In this document: one piece after another, positions 7,309-15,225 of the stretch | Layout: each line of letters starts with the position of its first letter | Position numbering within the stretch: position 1 is the stretch's first letter | Assembly (NCBI GenBank): GCA_022825185.1 | Contig: JAJDYK010000179.1 | Span: forward strand, 1-42,328 | Reading direction: 5' to 3' | DNA length: 42,328 nt | Source: Candidatus Latescibacterota bacterium | GTDB lineage: Bacteria; Latescibacterota; UBA2968; UBA8231 | The notes under the pieces: model-generated | What the model saw: the letters and a program-made list of their open reading frames with translations, nothing else | What the model was told of the DNA's origin: nothing | Databases searched by the model: none | Program-made: the position numbers and the translations under genes

Positions 7309-8705
7309 ACGATACCGATCTGAGCTATCTCTCTGGCGTCGAATTGCGCCGCCTGTACGAACGTCGCGAGCTATCCCCGGTGGAAGTCACCGAGGCTGTG
7401 CTGCGCCGCATCGAATCACTCGACCCAAGGATTAACGCCTTCGTCACGGTTACGCCGGAGCGGGCCTTGGCCGAGGCGCGCGCTGCTGAAGCAGCCTTTG
7501 CCGGGGACGACAAACCGCCTCCCCTAGCTGGCATACCTGGTTCGCTGAAGGATTTGACGGCGACGCGTGGAATCCGCACCACCCGGGGGTCGCTGCTGAC
7601 CGCCGACTGGGTCCCGGACTTTGACGCGCCCCTTGCCGAACGCCTGCGCGACGCCGGTATGGTGTTGCTCGGCAAGACGAACACGCCGGAGATGGGCTGG
7701 AAGGGCGATTCGAGTAACCGCGTCGTCGGGCCGACTCACAATCCCTGGCGGCATGGACGCACGGCGGGCGGTTCTAGCGGCGGAGCTGCGGCGGCTGTGG
7801 TCGCTGGCATGGGCGTGCTGGCTCAGGGCACGGACGGCGCTGGCTCGATCCGCATCCCGGCCGGTTTCTCGGGTGCCTTTGGTTTCAAACCTTCCTGGGG
7901 ACGGATACCCCAGCATCCGGCCAGCGTGGTGGAGACCCTGTCTCACGCCGGGCCGATCACCCGCACCGTTGGCGACGCCGTGCAGATGCTTGAGGTCATG
8001 CTCGGTCCCGATGCGCGGGATCGCACCTCGCTGCCAGCGGAACCGTTGGCGCTTGACGAGATCGAAGCTGGCGTGGAGGGATTGCGCGTGGCTTGGTCGC
8101 CCGATTTAGGGTACGCGGCCGTCGATGCCCAAGTCGCTGAGACCGCTCAAGCGGCAGCCTGTCGCTTCGCGGATCTCGGTTGCACCATAGAGGAGGCGCA
8201 CCCGGCTGGCGAAGACCCGTGGCGTCTCGTTCACGTCCTGTGGTCAACAGCGTTCGCCGCCTCCTTCCGCGACCAGTTCGACCAGGTCGCCGATCGCCTC
8301 GATCCCGGCCTGCGCGGCGTCGTCGAAGAGGGGTTTGAGTTCCGAGGCACGGACGTGGCCAGCGCTTACATAGAACGCAATGCGTACTACCACCAATGGC
8401 GGGAGTTTTACGAGAACTACGACCTGCTGCTGACGCCGACGCTGCCGGTCACCGCCTTTGCCGCTGGCGACGACCACCCCGGTTCGATCGCCGGCCGCGC
8501 CACCACCTACCTAAGTTGGACGGCCTTCACCTACCCGGTGAATCTCACTGGCCTGCCTGCTGCCAGCGTGCCCTGCGGCTTCGTCGATGGCCTGCCCGTG
8601 GGCCTGCAAATCATCGGCGGCTGGCGGCAGGACCTCACCGTGTTGCGCGCCGCTCGCGCCTTTGAGCAACTCGCCCCTTGGAGCCACGAACGCCCGCTGC
8701 TTTGA
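7305..8705 (+). CDS. Amidase (amidase signature family)
   Basis: A 466-aa amidase-signature enzyme. The Ser-cisSer-Lys triad is visible: Lys in GIPGSLKDL, cis-Ser in AGGSSGGAAAAV and the nucleophile in GTDGAGSIRIPAGFSG. These enzymes hydrolyse C-N amide bonds; GatA has the same fold, but no gatB or gatC is nearby, so a catabolic amidase is more likely. ATG 7305 is chosen because it overlaps the previous stop (ATGA) and begins the typical helix LSGVELRRLYERRELSPVE; an upstream ATG at 7260 in frame has no homology. A second, divergent amidase lies at 35376-36782. Confidence 0.9.
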   Translation: MNDTDLSYLSGVELRRLYERRELSPVEVTEAVLRRIESLDPRINAFVTVTPERALAEARAAEAAFAGDDKPPPLAGIPGSLKDLTATRGIRTTRGSLLTADWVPDFDAPLAERLRDAGMVLLGKTNTPEMGWKGDSSNRVVGPTHNPWRHGRTAGGSSGGAAAAVVAGMGVLAQGTDGAGSIRIPAGFSGAFGFKPSWGRIPQHPASVVETLSHAGPITRTVGDAVQMLEVMLGPDARDRTSLPAEPLALDEIEAGVEGLRVAWSPDLGYAAVDAQVAETAQAAACRFADLGCTIEEAHPAGEDPWRLVHVLWSTAFAASFRDQFDQVADRLDPGLRGVVEEGFEFRGTDVASAYIERNAYYHQWREFYENYDLLLTPTLPVTAFAAGDDHPGSIAGRATTYLSWTAFTYPVNLTGLPAASVPCGFVDGLPVGLQIIGGWRQDLTVLRAARAFEQLAPWSHERPLL

Positions 8706-8811
8706 CCTAGGGAAAAGCTCAACTTATTGATGATGTAGCAAAAACGCATCAATTTCGTAAATTAATACATGATTATTTGCCAATGATGAATACAAAAAAA
8801 GAGAGGGCAGT

Positions 8812-9123
8812 ATGTCGCAAACTACTGGTCCCAACTATCAAGCAAGAGCCGAGGAAGCTTTCCGCTATGCTACAGAAGAGTGTCGTCGTAAGGCAAAAGA
8901 GAACGCCGGATACGAAGCCCTACATGACGAACATTTGGCCAAATTTTATGTACTAAACCATTTACATGACCGAACTTTCACCCATAATCCTAAAGAATTG
9001 GCTAAGGCTCTAAAAAGCCTGCGAGCCAACGCTCCATCTCCACCTGAAGTTTTTAGTCAAGAGCGTTTTCTATGTTACTATAACCGTGAAGTTGATGCTG
9101 TATTGAATACGATCGCATCCTAG
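8812..9123 (+). CDS. Hypothetical protein, 103 aa
   Basis: A small AT-rich gene with an SD (GAGAGGG, about 5 nt before ATG 8812). The product is soluble, mostly helical by composition, with charged runs (YATEECRRKAKENAGYEALH) and a KELAKALKSLR segment. I recognise no domain. It stands alone between a GC-rich amidase and a toxin-antitoxin remnant, and its base composition differs from both, which suggests recent arrival. Confidence 0.55.
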   Translation: MSQTTGPNYQARAEEAFRYATEECRRKAKENAGYEALHDEHLAKFYVLNHLHDRTFTHNPKELAKALKSLRANAPSPPEVFSQERFLCYYNREVDAVLNTIAS

Positions 9124-9214
9124 GTTGTAGATAACCTTGCGGCGGGGTAGAATAATTGATCGAATAAGTGGCCCAGGCGCAGGTGCGGCCAAGGCGTCGA
9201 AGACCTTGCGCGTA

Positions 9215-9322
9215 TCATAGGCTCCACCGCCACCCAATCACGCACTCGGTACACCACCTTAGGGCTTCATGCTCCGGCTCCCGAAGTAGGATGGCGACGA
9301 TCGCCGAGGAGTCTAGGATCAT
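9215..9322 (-). pseudogene. Truncated VapC (PIN) toxin
   Basis: ATG 9322 overlaps the antitoxin stop (ATGA), as in intact vapBC operons. It begins MILDSSAIVAILLREPEHEA, a normal VapC N-terminus carrying the first PIN acidic residue (Asp4). After about 21 residues the homology stops and a stop codon follows at residue 36. No other frame downstream restores PIN motifs, so the remainder was lost by deletion or rearrangement rather than by a simple frameshift. The product cannot be an active RNase. Confidence 0.7.
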
Positions 9323-9591
9323 GCGCCGTCTTTGCCATAGCCTAAGATGTCTTCCTCTTCATCCCGGCTCAGCTTTCTACCTAGCTCCGAGGGCGGCACA
9401 TAGGGCCAAACCTCAGTCTCTAGGAATCGGCGCAACCGTCCACCACGGTCATTGGCGGCACCTTGATAAGCCAAGCGGGCGCGGCGCTCCTCTAGGGATC
9501 GGCGCACGGCCTCCGTTTTGTTCTCGCCTGTGAGAAGGGAGATCTCCTCGATCAGCCGCTCGACGTCCTTGTTTTTGATGTTCAAGCTCAT
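9319..9591 (-). CDS. VapB-family antitoxin (orphan)
   Basis: A 90-aa type II antitoxin of the Rv0623-like/PSK transcription-factor group: MSLNIKNKDVERLIEEISLL is the DNA-binding N-terminus, followed by TGENKTEAVRRSLEERRARL. The C-terminal part should wrap the toxin. The SD is GGAGG. Its partner toxin is truncated, so it now stands as a solitary antitoxin that may still bind its own operator, or act against a related VapC elsewhere. Confidence 0.8.
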   Translation of the reverse strand: MSLNIKNKDVERLIEEISLLTGENKTEAVRRSLEERRARLAYQGAANDRGGRLRRFLETEVWPYVPPSELGRKLSRDEEEDILGYGKDGA

Positions 9592-9610
9592 GAAATGCCT
9601 CCGCTGTCAT

Positions 9611-9621
9611 TGGACCGTCCA
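9611..9621. promoter_or_regulatory. Candidate VapB operator
   Basis: An 11-bp palindrome TGGACCGTCCA lies 20 nt upstream of the vapB start, the usual place for antitoxin autoregulation. There is no other support. Confidence 0.3.
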
Positions 9622-9688
9622 GAGTAGGTCAAGTCCATGCTAGAAAAGTAGTCAACGATAATTGTGTCAAGAAGGTGAGGTTGCGCCG

Positions 9689-10564
9689 ATGAAGGTGAGA
9701 AAGATCGTCTATCTGATTCACTCAATGCTCTACAGTGACTTGGCTGCCACTGATCCGAAAACCCTGCGCAACACGAACGCCGGGATCTATCTCGAGCGCG
9801 AGTTGCTGTGCGAACGACGTTGGCGCGCGGCGATCCGTCAACTGGAGCCGGATGCGATTTACGCTCAGCTCGATGGGGGGCGGGAAATCCTCGCCTACGC
9901 CAAGCAACAACTCGGTGACGACCGCGTTATCGAGCCCCGCGCCGAGTGGTATGACGGGATCGACCCCGAACAGTACAGGCAGGACCTGACCGACTCGTTC
10001 TCGTCGCAGCTAGCCGACAAGGGCCACCAGCTCGATTGCGAGATCACCGAGTTGGAGTTGTGGGGCGAGTCGTTTACTGGATGTGTCTATAGTTACGGCA
10101 CTGCCCTCGGCCGACAGCTCGGTCTCAAGACGCCGGCGTTTGACAACTTTGACATGACGGTGCCAGACCAACGCCTCCTTTGCAAAGCGGAGTTGGTGAT
10201 CCATTTTCTGCTCCCGGACGGCACCACGCGAGGCTACCTCTTCGACGGTCCGCTGGGCTATCCGATCGGCCTCTTCCTCGATGGGTTTAGGACGAGTGAG
10301 GCAGGAGCCACGGGCAAGATTCGGCTCGATCTGGACCCTAGTAAAGTGATGTTGGAAAGCCCCTTGGGGATCACCCTGTATGCCCATCTCAGCATCGACC
10401 GACCCAATCGCAAGATTCCCGTACACCCCACGCGCGACTTTGACGGCATAACGGCTACCGCCACCGGGCTGGAAATACCACGGGGTAGCGAGCACTCGAT
10501 TCTGGGTGTGCTGATGAGCCCGGCCGACTTGCTCGCGGCCATGCAGAACGCCGCTGTCTGCTAA
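9689..10564 (+). CDS. Protein of unknown function, 291 aa
   Basis: ATG 9689 is preferred over an in-frame ATG at 9662 because GAAGGTGAGG (9671-9680) serves as SD and the protein then begins with a plausible core strand, MKVRKIVYLIHSMLYSDLA. I do not recognise the family. The sequence has alternating strands and helices in the N-terminal half (ELLCERRWRAAIRQLEPDA, GGREILAYAKQQLGDDRV), a central WGESFTGCVYSYGTALGR, and beta-rich C-terminal segments. There is no signal peptide or membrane helix, so it is probably cytoplasmic. It sits between two toxin-antitoxin loci in its own orientation block, with no obvious operon partner. Confidence 0.7.
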   Translation: MKVRKIVYLIHSMLYSDLAATDPKTLRNTNAGIYLERELLCERRWRAAIRQLEPDAIYAQLDGGREILAYAKQQLGDDRVIEPRAEWYDGIDPEQYRQDLTDSFSSQLADKGHQLDCEITELELWGESFTGCVYSYGTALGRQLGLKTPAFDNFDMTVPDQRLLCKAELVIHFLLPDGTTRGYLFDGPLGYPIGLFLDGFRTSEAGATGKIRLDLDPSKVMLESPLGITLYAHLSIDRPNRKIPVHPTRDFDGITATATGLEIPRGSEHSILGVLMSPADLLAAMQNAAVC

Positions 10565-10613
10565 GGCGGTAGCGGTAGTTGGATCAAGGAGATCCATTGA
10601 TGCGACAGCCAAC

Positions 10614-10632
10614 ATAGTCTATATTGGACTAT
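10614..10632. promoter_or_regulatory. Inverted repeat operator candidate of the Phd/PIN operon
   Basis: ATAGTC, seven AT-rich bases, GACTAT, centred 34 nt before the antitoxin ATG (10657). Phd/YefM antitoxins bind such palindromes to repress their own operon. Confidence 0.45.
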
Positions 10633-10656
10633 AATAACAACCTAAATGGAGGAGCT

Positions 10657-10941
10657 ATGACCGCCCGACACTCAGAATCCCATCGCGTTTGGACCGTCGC
10701 CGAGGCCAAGGCGCGTTTGTCTGAAGTCCTGCGTCGCGCCGAAGAGGAAGGGCCTCAACACATTGGTACGCGGAAGTCCTTCGTTGTAGTTCCCGCCCAC
10801 GTATGGGCCGAGAAAGAATCGCAGCGCCAACCCATGGGCCAGTGGCTGGTAGCCAACATGCCCCGTGGCGCGAACCTTGAGATCACCAGAAATAGAGAGT
10901 CCCGGCGGGAAATCCCATTTGCGTCTGGAGACACAGGGTGA
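10657..10941 (+). CDS. Phd/YefM-type antitoxin
   Basis: A 94-aa antitoxin. The N-terminal VWTVAEAKARLSEVLRRAEEE and RKSFVVVPAHVW are the Phd/YefM fold signature (W.v.eAk..l..ll..a...gp..it.....v.v). The C-terminal part is the toxin-neutralising region. ATG 10657 is chosen because it has a strong SD (TGGAGGA, 10647-10653); an upstream ATG at 10624 lacks one. The stop overlaps the PIN toxin start (GTGA). Confidence 0.85.
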   Translation: MTARHSESHRVWTVAEAKARLSEVLRRAEEEGPQHIGTRKSFVVVPAHVWAEKESQRQPMGQWLVANMPRGANLEITRNRESRREIPFASGDTG

Positions 10942-11459
10942 GCGGATTTCTTTTAGACACTAATGTGGTCTCGGAGTTGACAAAGGACGCGCCCAATCCG
11001 CGGGTTGTCGCATTCCTGACCGAACAAGACGACTTGTGGTTATCCGCGCTAGTGTTGCATGAGTTGGAGTTCGGCTTGCAACTGCTGCCTCTGGGACAAC
11101 GTCGCGACGGGTTGCGGTCAGTGCTGTCAGAGTTCATTGCGGCGTATGAGGATCGCATCTTGCCCTTGGAGAGAACTGGGGCAGAGCGGGCGGCCCAATT
11201 CCGGGCGCAGGCGCATCGCTTTGGTCGCGTGCTGGACTTGGGGGATGCGCTGATCGCCGGGACAGCCAAAGTTCACGGTCTCTCTGTTGCGACGCGGAAC
11301 GTCGGGGACTTCGCAGACCTAGACGTCGATGTCATTAATCCTTGGGAAGACGCCTTGACCACCTCCAACAAATCCACCGTCGAAGCGGGCGAGGATAGTG
11401 CCGACCCACTGGAAAAGGAGACTGGAAATACTGAACACGGAATCTGCGGGACCGCATGA
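10938..11459 (+). CDS. PIN-domain toxin (VapC-like) with C-terminal extension
   Basis: A 173-aa PIN ribonuclease toxin that would cut RNA using Mg ions. Acidic residues are in place: FLLDTNVVSEL (Asp near residue 7), LVLHELEFGL (Glu), LDLGDALIAGTA (Asp) and a final ATRNVGDF motif. It starts with GTG inside the antitoxin stop (GTGA). A PIN domain normally ends near residue 140; here about 33 polar residues follow (TSNKSTVEAGEDSADPLEKE...), with no homology that I recognise. The last codons overlap the GNAT gene (ATGA), making a three-gene coupled operon. Confidence 0.87.
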   Translation: MSGFLLDTNVVSELTKDAPNPRVVAFLTEQDDLWLSALVLHELEFGLQLLPLGQRRDGLRSVLSEFIAAYEDRILPLERTGAERAAQFRAQAHRFGRVLDLGDALIAGTAKVHGLSVATRNVGDFADLDVDVINPWEDALTTSNKSTVEAGEDSADPLEKETGNTEHGICGTA

Positions 11460-12379
11460 CGAGCATTGAAATACGCGGTGAGAGGCCCGGCGATGAAGAG
11501 GCGATCAACGAGGTAAACTGCCGAGCCTTCTGCCATGCCGACGAGGGGCAGATAGTCGACGACATGCGTCGGGTCTATCCTCTCTACGACCGCCGGTTCT
11601 CGGTGACGGCGTGGCACCAAGAGGAAATGGTCGGGCACGCACTTTTCACCCCGGTTCGGCAGCGACTGATGGGCACGACCATGTGGTCTCTGGCAGTGGG
11701 ACCGGTGGCGGTGGTTCCCGAATTCCAGCGCCAGGGAATAGGCGGACAGCTACTCGCCTACGGACATCGGCTGGGCAAAAGAGAAGGCTATGGCTTTGCC
11801 TTTCTGCTGGGGCATTCTTCCTACTATCCGCGCTATGGCTATCAGACGCAGACCCACGGATTCTGCAAGGTCGCTATTGACATCGAGCAGTTGCCCGAAT
11901 CCACGGTCGCGCTGGACGCCCGTCCGGTTCAACCGGCGGATCTGTTCTGGCTTACAGAGCGCCTCGAAGCCGAGTTGGCCGATGTGGACTTCGGCTGGAT
12001 GTGGGGAGCGACAATGGGTGAATGGCGGTTAGGAGGCATCGACTCGCTTATGTGGAGGGATGAGGCGGGTAGGCGGGTGGCTTATACCATGCGGGCAGCC
12101 CGACAGCGGGAGAAACTGGTCATGCTGCTCGCCGAAGATCCAGAGCAGGCGCGACAGGTGATTTATACCTTGCGGCCCAGCGCGCTCGAACACCACCCGT
12201 CCGGCTGGCTGGCGCAGCATGCGTTAGATCCGGCTTGGGCGACGGTCAGCGCGGAGGCGAGCGAAGCGGCAATGGTCTATACCCTTCAGAAAGGGGTGTT
12301 GGACGAATACTTGGCGGCAGTTGAGAAGGGGCGACCGATCGGGTGCGTCAACTGGCCTCTGCCCTTTGTCGCACACTAG
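11456..12379 (+). CDS. GNAT N-acetyltransferase, YhbS-like
   Basis: A 307-aa protein. The N-terminal half is a GNAT domain: IEIRGERPGDEEAINEV at the start and the acetyl-CoA loop VAVVPEFQRQGIGGQLL (about residues 81-97), then the YYPRYGY motif typical of the YhbS-type group. The C-terminal half (about 160-307) is a second, weaker domain that may be an SCP2-like or degenerate GNAT fold. Acceptor unknown; small molecules, tRNA or proteins are all possible. Its ATG overlaps the toxin stop, so it is co-translated with the PIN toxin, though it need not be part of the toxin system. Confidence 0.85.
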   Translation: MTSIEIRGERPGDEEAINEVNCRAFCHADEGQIVDDMRRVYPLYDRRFSVTAWHQEEMVGHALFTPVRQRLMGTTMWSLAVGPVAVVPEFQRQGIGGQLLAYGHRLGKREGYGFAFLLGHSSYYPRYGYQTQTHGFCKVAIDIEQLPESTVALDARPVQPADLFWLTERLEAELADVDFGWMWGATMGEWRLGGIDSLMWRDEAGRRVAYTMRAARQREKLVMLLAEDPEQARQVIYTLRPSALEHHPSGWLAQHALDPAWATVSAEASEAAMVYTLQKGVLDEYLAAVEKGRPIGCVNWPLPFVAH

Positions 12380-12473
12380 GCGACGCTTGCCCAATCGGGG
12401 GACGCGCTCTAATTTGGCCCAAGCATACGACAATCCTTTCCAATAGCCGCATCAGCCGCATCGGAGGAATCCC

Positions 12474-13277
12474 ATGTTGACCGACCATCAGTTGCAACAC
12501 TTCCGAACCTTCGGCTTCGTCACCCTGCGCAAGCTGTTCACTCCGGAAGAGGTCGAGATCCTGCGCGAGGAATACGAGTCCGAGCTCGATCACGTGTACG
12601 CCGATCAGCCCTTCACGGGGGAGACGCGCTACTGGACGATGATGCTGCACCCGCGCACTCCCCTGTACGCCAGCCTGCTCGAAGATGAACGCTTCTGCGG
12701 CGTGGCCGAGCAGCTCTACGGCGACGACGTCATCGGCATCGGCACCGATGCCAACCGCTATGTCGGCGATACGAGATGGCATCCCGACCACAGGGCCGAT
12801 CCATCCGCGGATTGCTTCGGCGTCAAGTTCGCCTTCTACCTCGACCCGGTCGATGCCGAGAGCGGTGCCCTGCGGCTCATCCCCGGTTCGCACCGGCGCG
12901 AGTTCCACGATCAGTTGCACGACTCCCTGAACTCTCTAGAGCTCGACGTGGCCGACGTCCCCGCCTATGTCTGCCGATCGGAGCCGGGCGATGTGGTGGC
13001 TTTCGACATGCGCTGCTGGCACGCCAGTAGTGGCGGCGCTGCGGGCCGCCGCATGTGTACCTGTGTGTACTACAACAACCCCAAGGGCGAAGTCGAAGAG
13101 GCCGCAACTCGGGAACGCGCCGTCAACTCAAAGAAGACGCCCGCGCACTTCGGACGAGCGGAACAGTCTATGTACCCGCTCGAATGGCTGCGGAACCCTT
13201 CCGGCAGCTCCAAGCGAGGACGCTGGCTGCGGCGCATGGCCGAACTCGGGTACTTCGAACTGCCCGCCGTTCCTTGA
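12474..13277 (+). CDS. Phytanoyl-CoA dioxygenase family protein
   Basis: A 267-aa Fe(II)/2-oxoglutarate oxygenase of the PhyH family. The iron-binding HxD is in TRWHPDHRAD, near residue 102. The distal His is near residue 183 in MRCWHASSGGAAGRR, with an Arg that would hold 2-oxoglutarate. The core strand LRLIPGSHRREFHD is also typical. The enzyme hydroxylates a small organic substrate that cannot be predicted. An SD (GGAGG) precedes ATG 12474. It is followed after 33 nt by a second PhyH gene; the two are only distantly similar. Confidence 0.88.
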   Translation: MLTDHQLQHFRTFGFVTLRKLFTPEEVEILREEYESELDHVYADQPFTGETRYWTMMLHPRTPLYASLLEDERFCGVAEQLYGDDVIGIGTDANRYVGDTRWHPDHRADPSADCFGVKFAFYLDPVDAESGALRLIPGSHRREFHDQLHDSLNSLELDVADVPAYVCRSEPGDVVAFDMRCWHASSGGAAGRRMCTCVYYNNPKGEVEEAATRERAVNSKKTPAHFGRAEQSMYPLEWLRNPSGSSKRGRWLRRMAELGYFELPAVP

Positions 13278-13310
13278 GCGCCCGGATCGCAACAAAGGAG
13301 ACTAAAAACA

Positions 13311-14033
13311 ATGCGAGATATGGCGAATAAACTGGACCAATTGGAACGCGACGGCTATGTCTTAATCGAAGGAGCCTTGAGTCCCCAAGAGACGGAATTG
13401 GTGCGTCAGCGGGTGGACTACGCGCGCGAAATGGGTTGGGAGGAAGGCTTGAACGCCGTGGGCAATATGTGGTTCGATTCGCTCTTGGACCGCGAGCCTG
13501 AGACCTTCGCCCCGTTGGTGAGCCATCCGAGCGTGCGCCCTTATTTGGAGGGCATGATGGGCAAGCAATGCCAGCTACGCAGCCTGCGGGCGCACATCAA
13601 TCCAGGGCCCTACCTGCAGGAGTGGCACATGGATTTCTACGGCTATTGGGAGGAAAAGCGGCAAATCGAGCAATACCGCTTGGCAGCCCAGCCCGTAGGG
13701 GTTAATACGACTTATTATCTACAGGACAACGGGCCGGGAGACGGCCACCTCAAATACGTCGAAAACGGCCATTTGCAAGAGCCGCCCCACCTCTACCCCA
13801 TGGACCGCCCCAAATTCGAGGCTTGGTGTGATGCCCAACAGCACGTCGTCCTCTATCCCAAGGCGGGCGACTGCGTCGTCTTTTTGAGCCACATACCGCA
13901 CCAAGGGGCCAAAGAACGCGACGATATGGAGCGCAGCAATGTGGTGTGCCACTATCAGATGACGCCGATGTACGAAGGCATTTGGCACGTGTCGCGGCCT
14001 AGGGGATACGACGGCACCTTTCCCTTTGCCTAG
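13311..14033 (+). CDS. Phytanoyl-CoA dioxygenase family protein
   Basis: A 240-aa PhyH-family oxygenase. The HxD motif is in EWHMDFYGYW (about residues 104-113). The second His is in SHIPHQGAKERDD and an Arg follows in MERSNVVCHY. The opening LERDGYVLIEGALSPQE is typical of the family. The SD AAGGAG (13295-13300) is 10 nt before ATG 13311; ATG 13320 is an alternative start. It probably shares a transcript with the preceding oxygenase. The end faces the convergent lipoprotein gene. Confidence 0.87.
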   Translation: MRDMANKLDQLERDGYVLIEGALSPQETELVRQRVDYAREMGWEEGLNAVGNMWFDSLLDREPETFAPLVSHPSVRPYLEGMMGKQCQLRSLRAHINPGPYLQEWHMDFYGYWEEKRQIEQYRLAAQPVGVNTTYYLQDNGPGDGHLKYVENGHLQEPPHLYPMDRPKFEAWCDAQQHVVLYPKAGDCVVFLSHIPHQGAKERDDMERSNVVCHYQMTPMYEGIWHVSRPRGYDGTFPFA

Positions 14034-14086
14034 GGTGTAGCCGGGCATAAGGTGCATGATATAGCTGCGCCGTGGATTTAAGAACA

Positions 14087-14677
14087 TCAATCAGTAAAAA
14101 GAGGGAATAGGAGCTCCCAATTGTCGCAAAGACAAGGGTTGACTGTGATACAGAAGGTCAACGTGGCGGAGTCCCCTGCGCTGTCTTCCGCTAAGTAGGA
14201 GACCTCGACGGATCCTTCGTATTTGGGCGTACCCGAAATCGTCCTCGTGGTCGCGTCAAACGACAGGCCTTCGGGAAGCTCCGACACGTGGTACGTTACC
14301 TCACCTTCCCCTCCCACAGCTTCTGGCAGTACCACTGGGAAATTCTCCGTCCCAACAGTGTACGCTAAGTCTTCGACCTCCTCGGCAAAAGCAAGGGCCA
14401 TCAACTGGGCGGCGGCGGTGTAGAAATCCCATAAATCGGAGTCTGAAATCAAAGAAGAATCCGCTTGGGTGCTATCGGCGGCGGTAGAGTCCGCTTGGGT
14501 GCTGTCGGGGCTCGCCTCGTCGGACGGTCCCTCGGCATCGGCGACGGTGTAGAGATCGTCGCCTAAGAACGCGCAGAGGGCACAGGTGGCTTTGCCCGCA
14601 GGGTGGGGGGACATCGGCGGGGAGCCCGAGCAGGCTGCAAGGGTGCTGACGAGGACCAAAAAAACGAGGCGTTTCAT
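14087..14677 (-). CDS. Lipoprotein with He_PIG-like Ig domain
   Basis: A 196-aa exported lipoprotein. The signal peptide MKRLVFLVLVSTLAACSG has a lipobox (LAAC, Cys16). It is followed by PAGKATCALCAF, an acidic S/T/D linker with repeated DSTQADST units, and a C-terminal Ig-like domain (about residues 105-180). Near residue 137 this domain shows LPEGLSFDATTRTISGTP, the hallmark of putative He_PIG domains. It is probably anchored in the outer or cytoplasmic membrane with the linker holding the Ig domain away from the surface. The leader motif PAGKAT...CAFC and the acidic linker recur in the lipoprotein at 28942-30057. Role: adhesion or surface binding is inferred. Confidence 0.8.
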   Translation of the reverse strand: MKRLVFLVLVSTLAACSGSPPMSPHPAGKATCALCAFLGDDLYTVADAEGPSDEASPDSTQADSTAADSTQADSSLISDSDLWDFYTAAAQLMALAFAEEVEDLAYTVGTENFPVVLPEAVGGEGEVTYHVSELPEGLSFDATTRTISGTPKYEGSVEVSYLAEDSAGDSATLTFCITVNPCLCDNWELLFPLFTD

Positions 14678-14706
14678 CGCACTTCTCCTTCCTTGGGGCC
14701 TGTTGT

Positions 14707-14856
14707 CTATCGTATGAGTGCTATTTTTTCGACCAAGACCTGTTCTTGGGTCTGCACTCGATACAGATAGACGTCGGAGCTAACGGCTCGCCCGATAGCG
14801 GGAGAAAAATTAAATCCTGATGCGACCCGAAGCCGAGGAGTAATGGCTCCGGGTCG
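14707..14856 (-). pseudogene. Possible remnant of a secreted-protein C-terminal tail
   Basis: A stretch without a start codon between two stops reads GFNFSPAIGRAVSSDVYLY, then RVQTQEQVLVEKIALIR and a stop. It resembles the closing beta strands (Y.V......v.K..ll) of C-terminal sorting or FlgD-like Ig tails in secreted proteins of T9SS-type or related phyla. The rest of the gene is absent. The assignment rests on pattern only. Confidence 0.35.
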
Positions 14857-14861
14857 TCAGG
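14816..14861. repeat. Imperfect inverted repeat
   Basis: CCTGATGCGACCCGAAGCC pairs with GGCTCCGGGTCGTCAGG with one bulge and one mismatch across a loop of about 10 nt. It lies within the spacer between the NPNNPAH gene and the lipoprotein gene. It may be a transcript-end hairpin for the upstream minus-strand genes, although no T-run follows. Confidence 0.45.
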
Positions 14862-14873
14862 AGACCGCTTTTC

Positions 14874-15029
14874 CTACTTTTTCCATGCAGGCGGTTGATT
14901 CCCTCCGCGTCCACTGTGGTGCGCAGGATTGTTGGGATTCAACTGATTTGCCCGGTTATCCTGAGCGGCCTTATGCGCAGGATTGTTGGGATTCTTCTGA
15001 TTTGCGTGATGATCCCTGTTTTTAGCCAT
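14874..15029 (-). CDS. NPNNPAH-repeat miniprotein, 51 aa
   Basis: A very polar 51-aa protein built of two 18-residue units, each with ANQ(K/L)NPNNPAH; DNRANQLNPNNPAH is a motif I recall from many small uncharacterised bacterial proteins. The unit repeat is also visible in DNA (GCGCAGGATTGTTGGGATT at 14921 and 14975). The start at 15029 (MAKNRDHHANQ) is chosen for the upstream GAGGGGGTGA SD; an in-frame ATG at 15089 is less likely. It has no membrane segment and is probably disordered. Function unknown. Confidence 0.65.
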   Translation of the reverse strand: MAKNRDHHANQKNPNNPAHKAAQDNRANQLNPNNPAHHSGRGGNQPPAWKK

Positions 15030-15182
15030 TCTCTCATCACCCCCTCTCTTGTAGTGATTCACCGCCTCACAGTAATACCATACCTGCAACCGAGTATTTC
15101 TTTCTGGCGGTGTACTACTTAAACACCTTCAGCGGGGCGAAGCGTTACCTGTGCAGGGGATTTTTGTCGCCAATCTCTTCCG

Positions 15183-15215
15183 GGCAGCCAGCGAGACGGC
15201 ACGGGGCAGAATATC
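15183..15215. repeat. Spacer repeat, copy D
   Basis: Reads GGCAGCCAGCGAGACGGCAC then GGGGCAGAATAT. It matches 30117-30157 after a 7-nt gap, with about 27 of 33 bases identical by eye. It lies about 155 nt upstream of the NPNNPAH miniprotein start. Confidence 0.4.
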
Positions 15216-15225
15216 GGGCGGTGCA

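Noticed and set aside
12348..12920. Long antisense ORFs over the oxygenase, histidine kinase and aconitase genes.
   Set aside because: They are shadows produced by high GC at third codon positions; none has family motifs or an SD.
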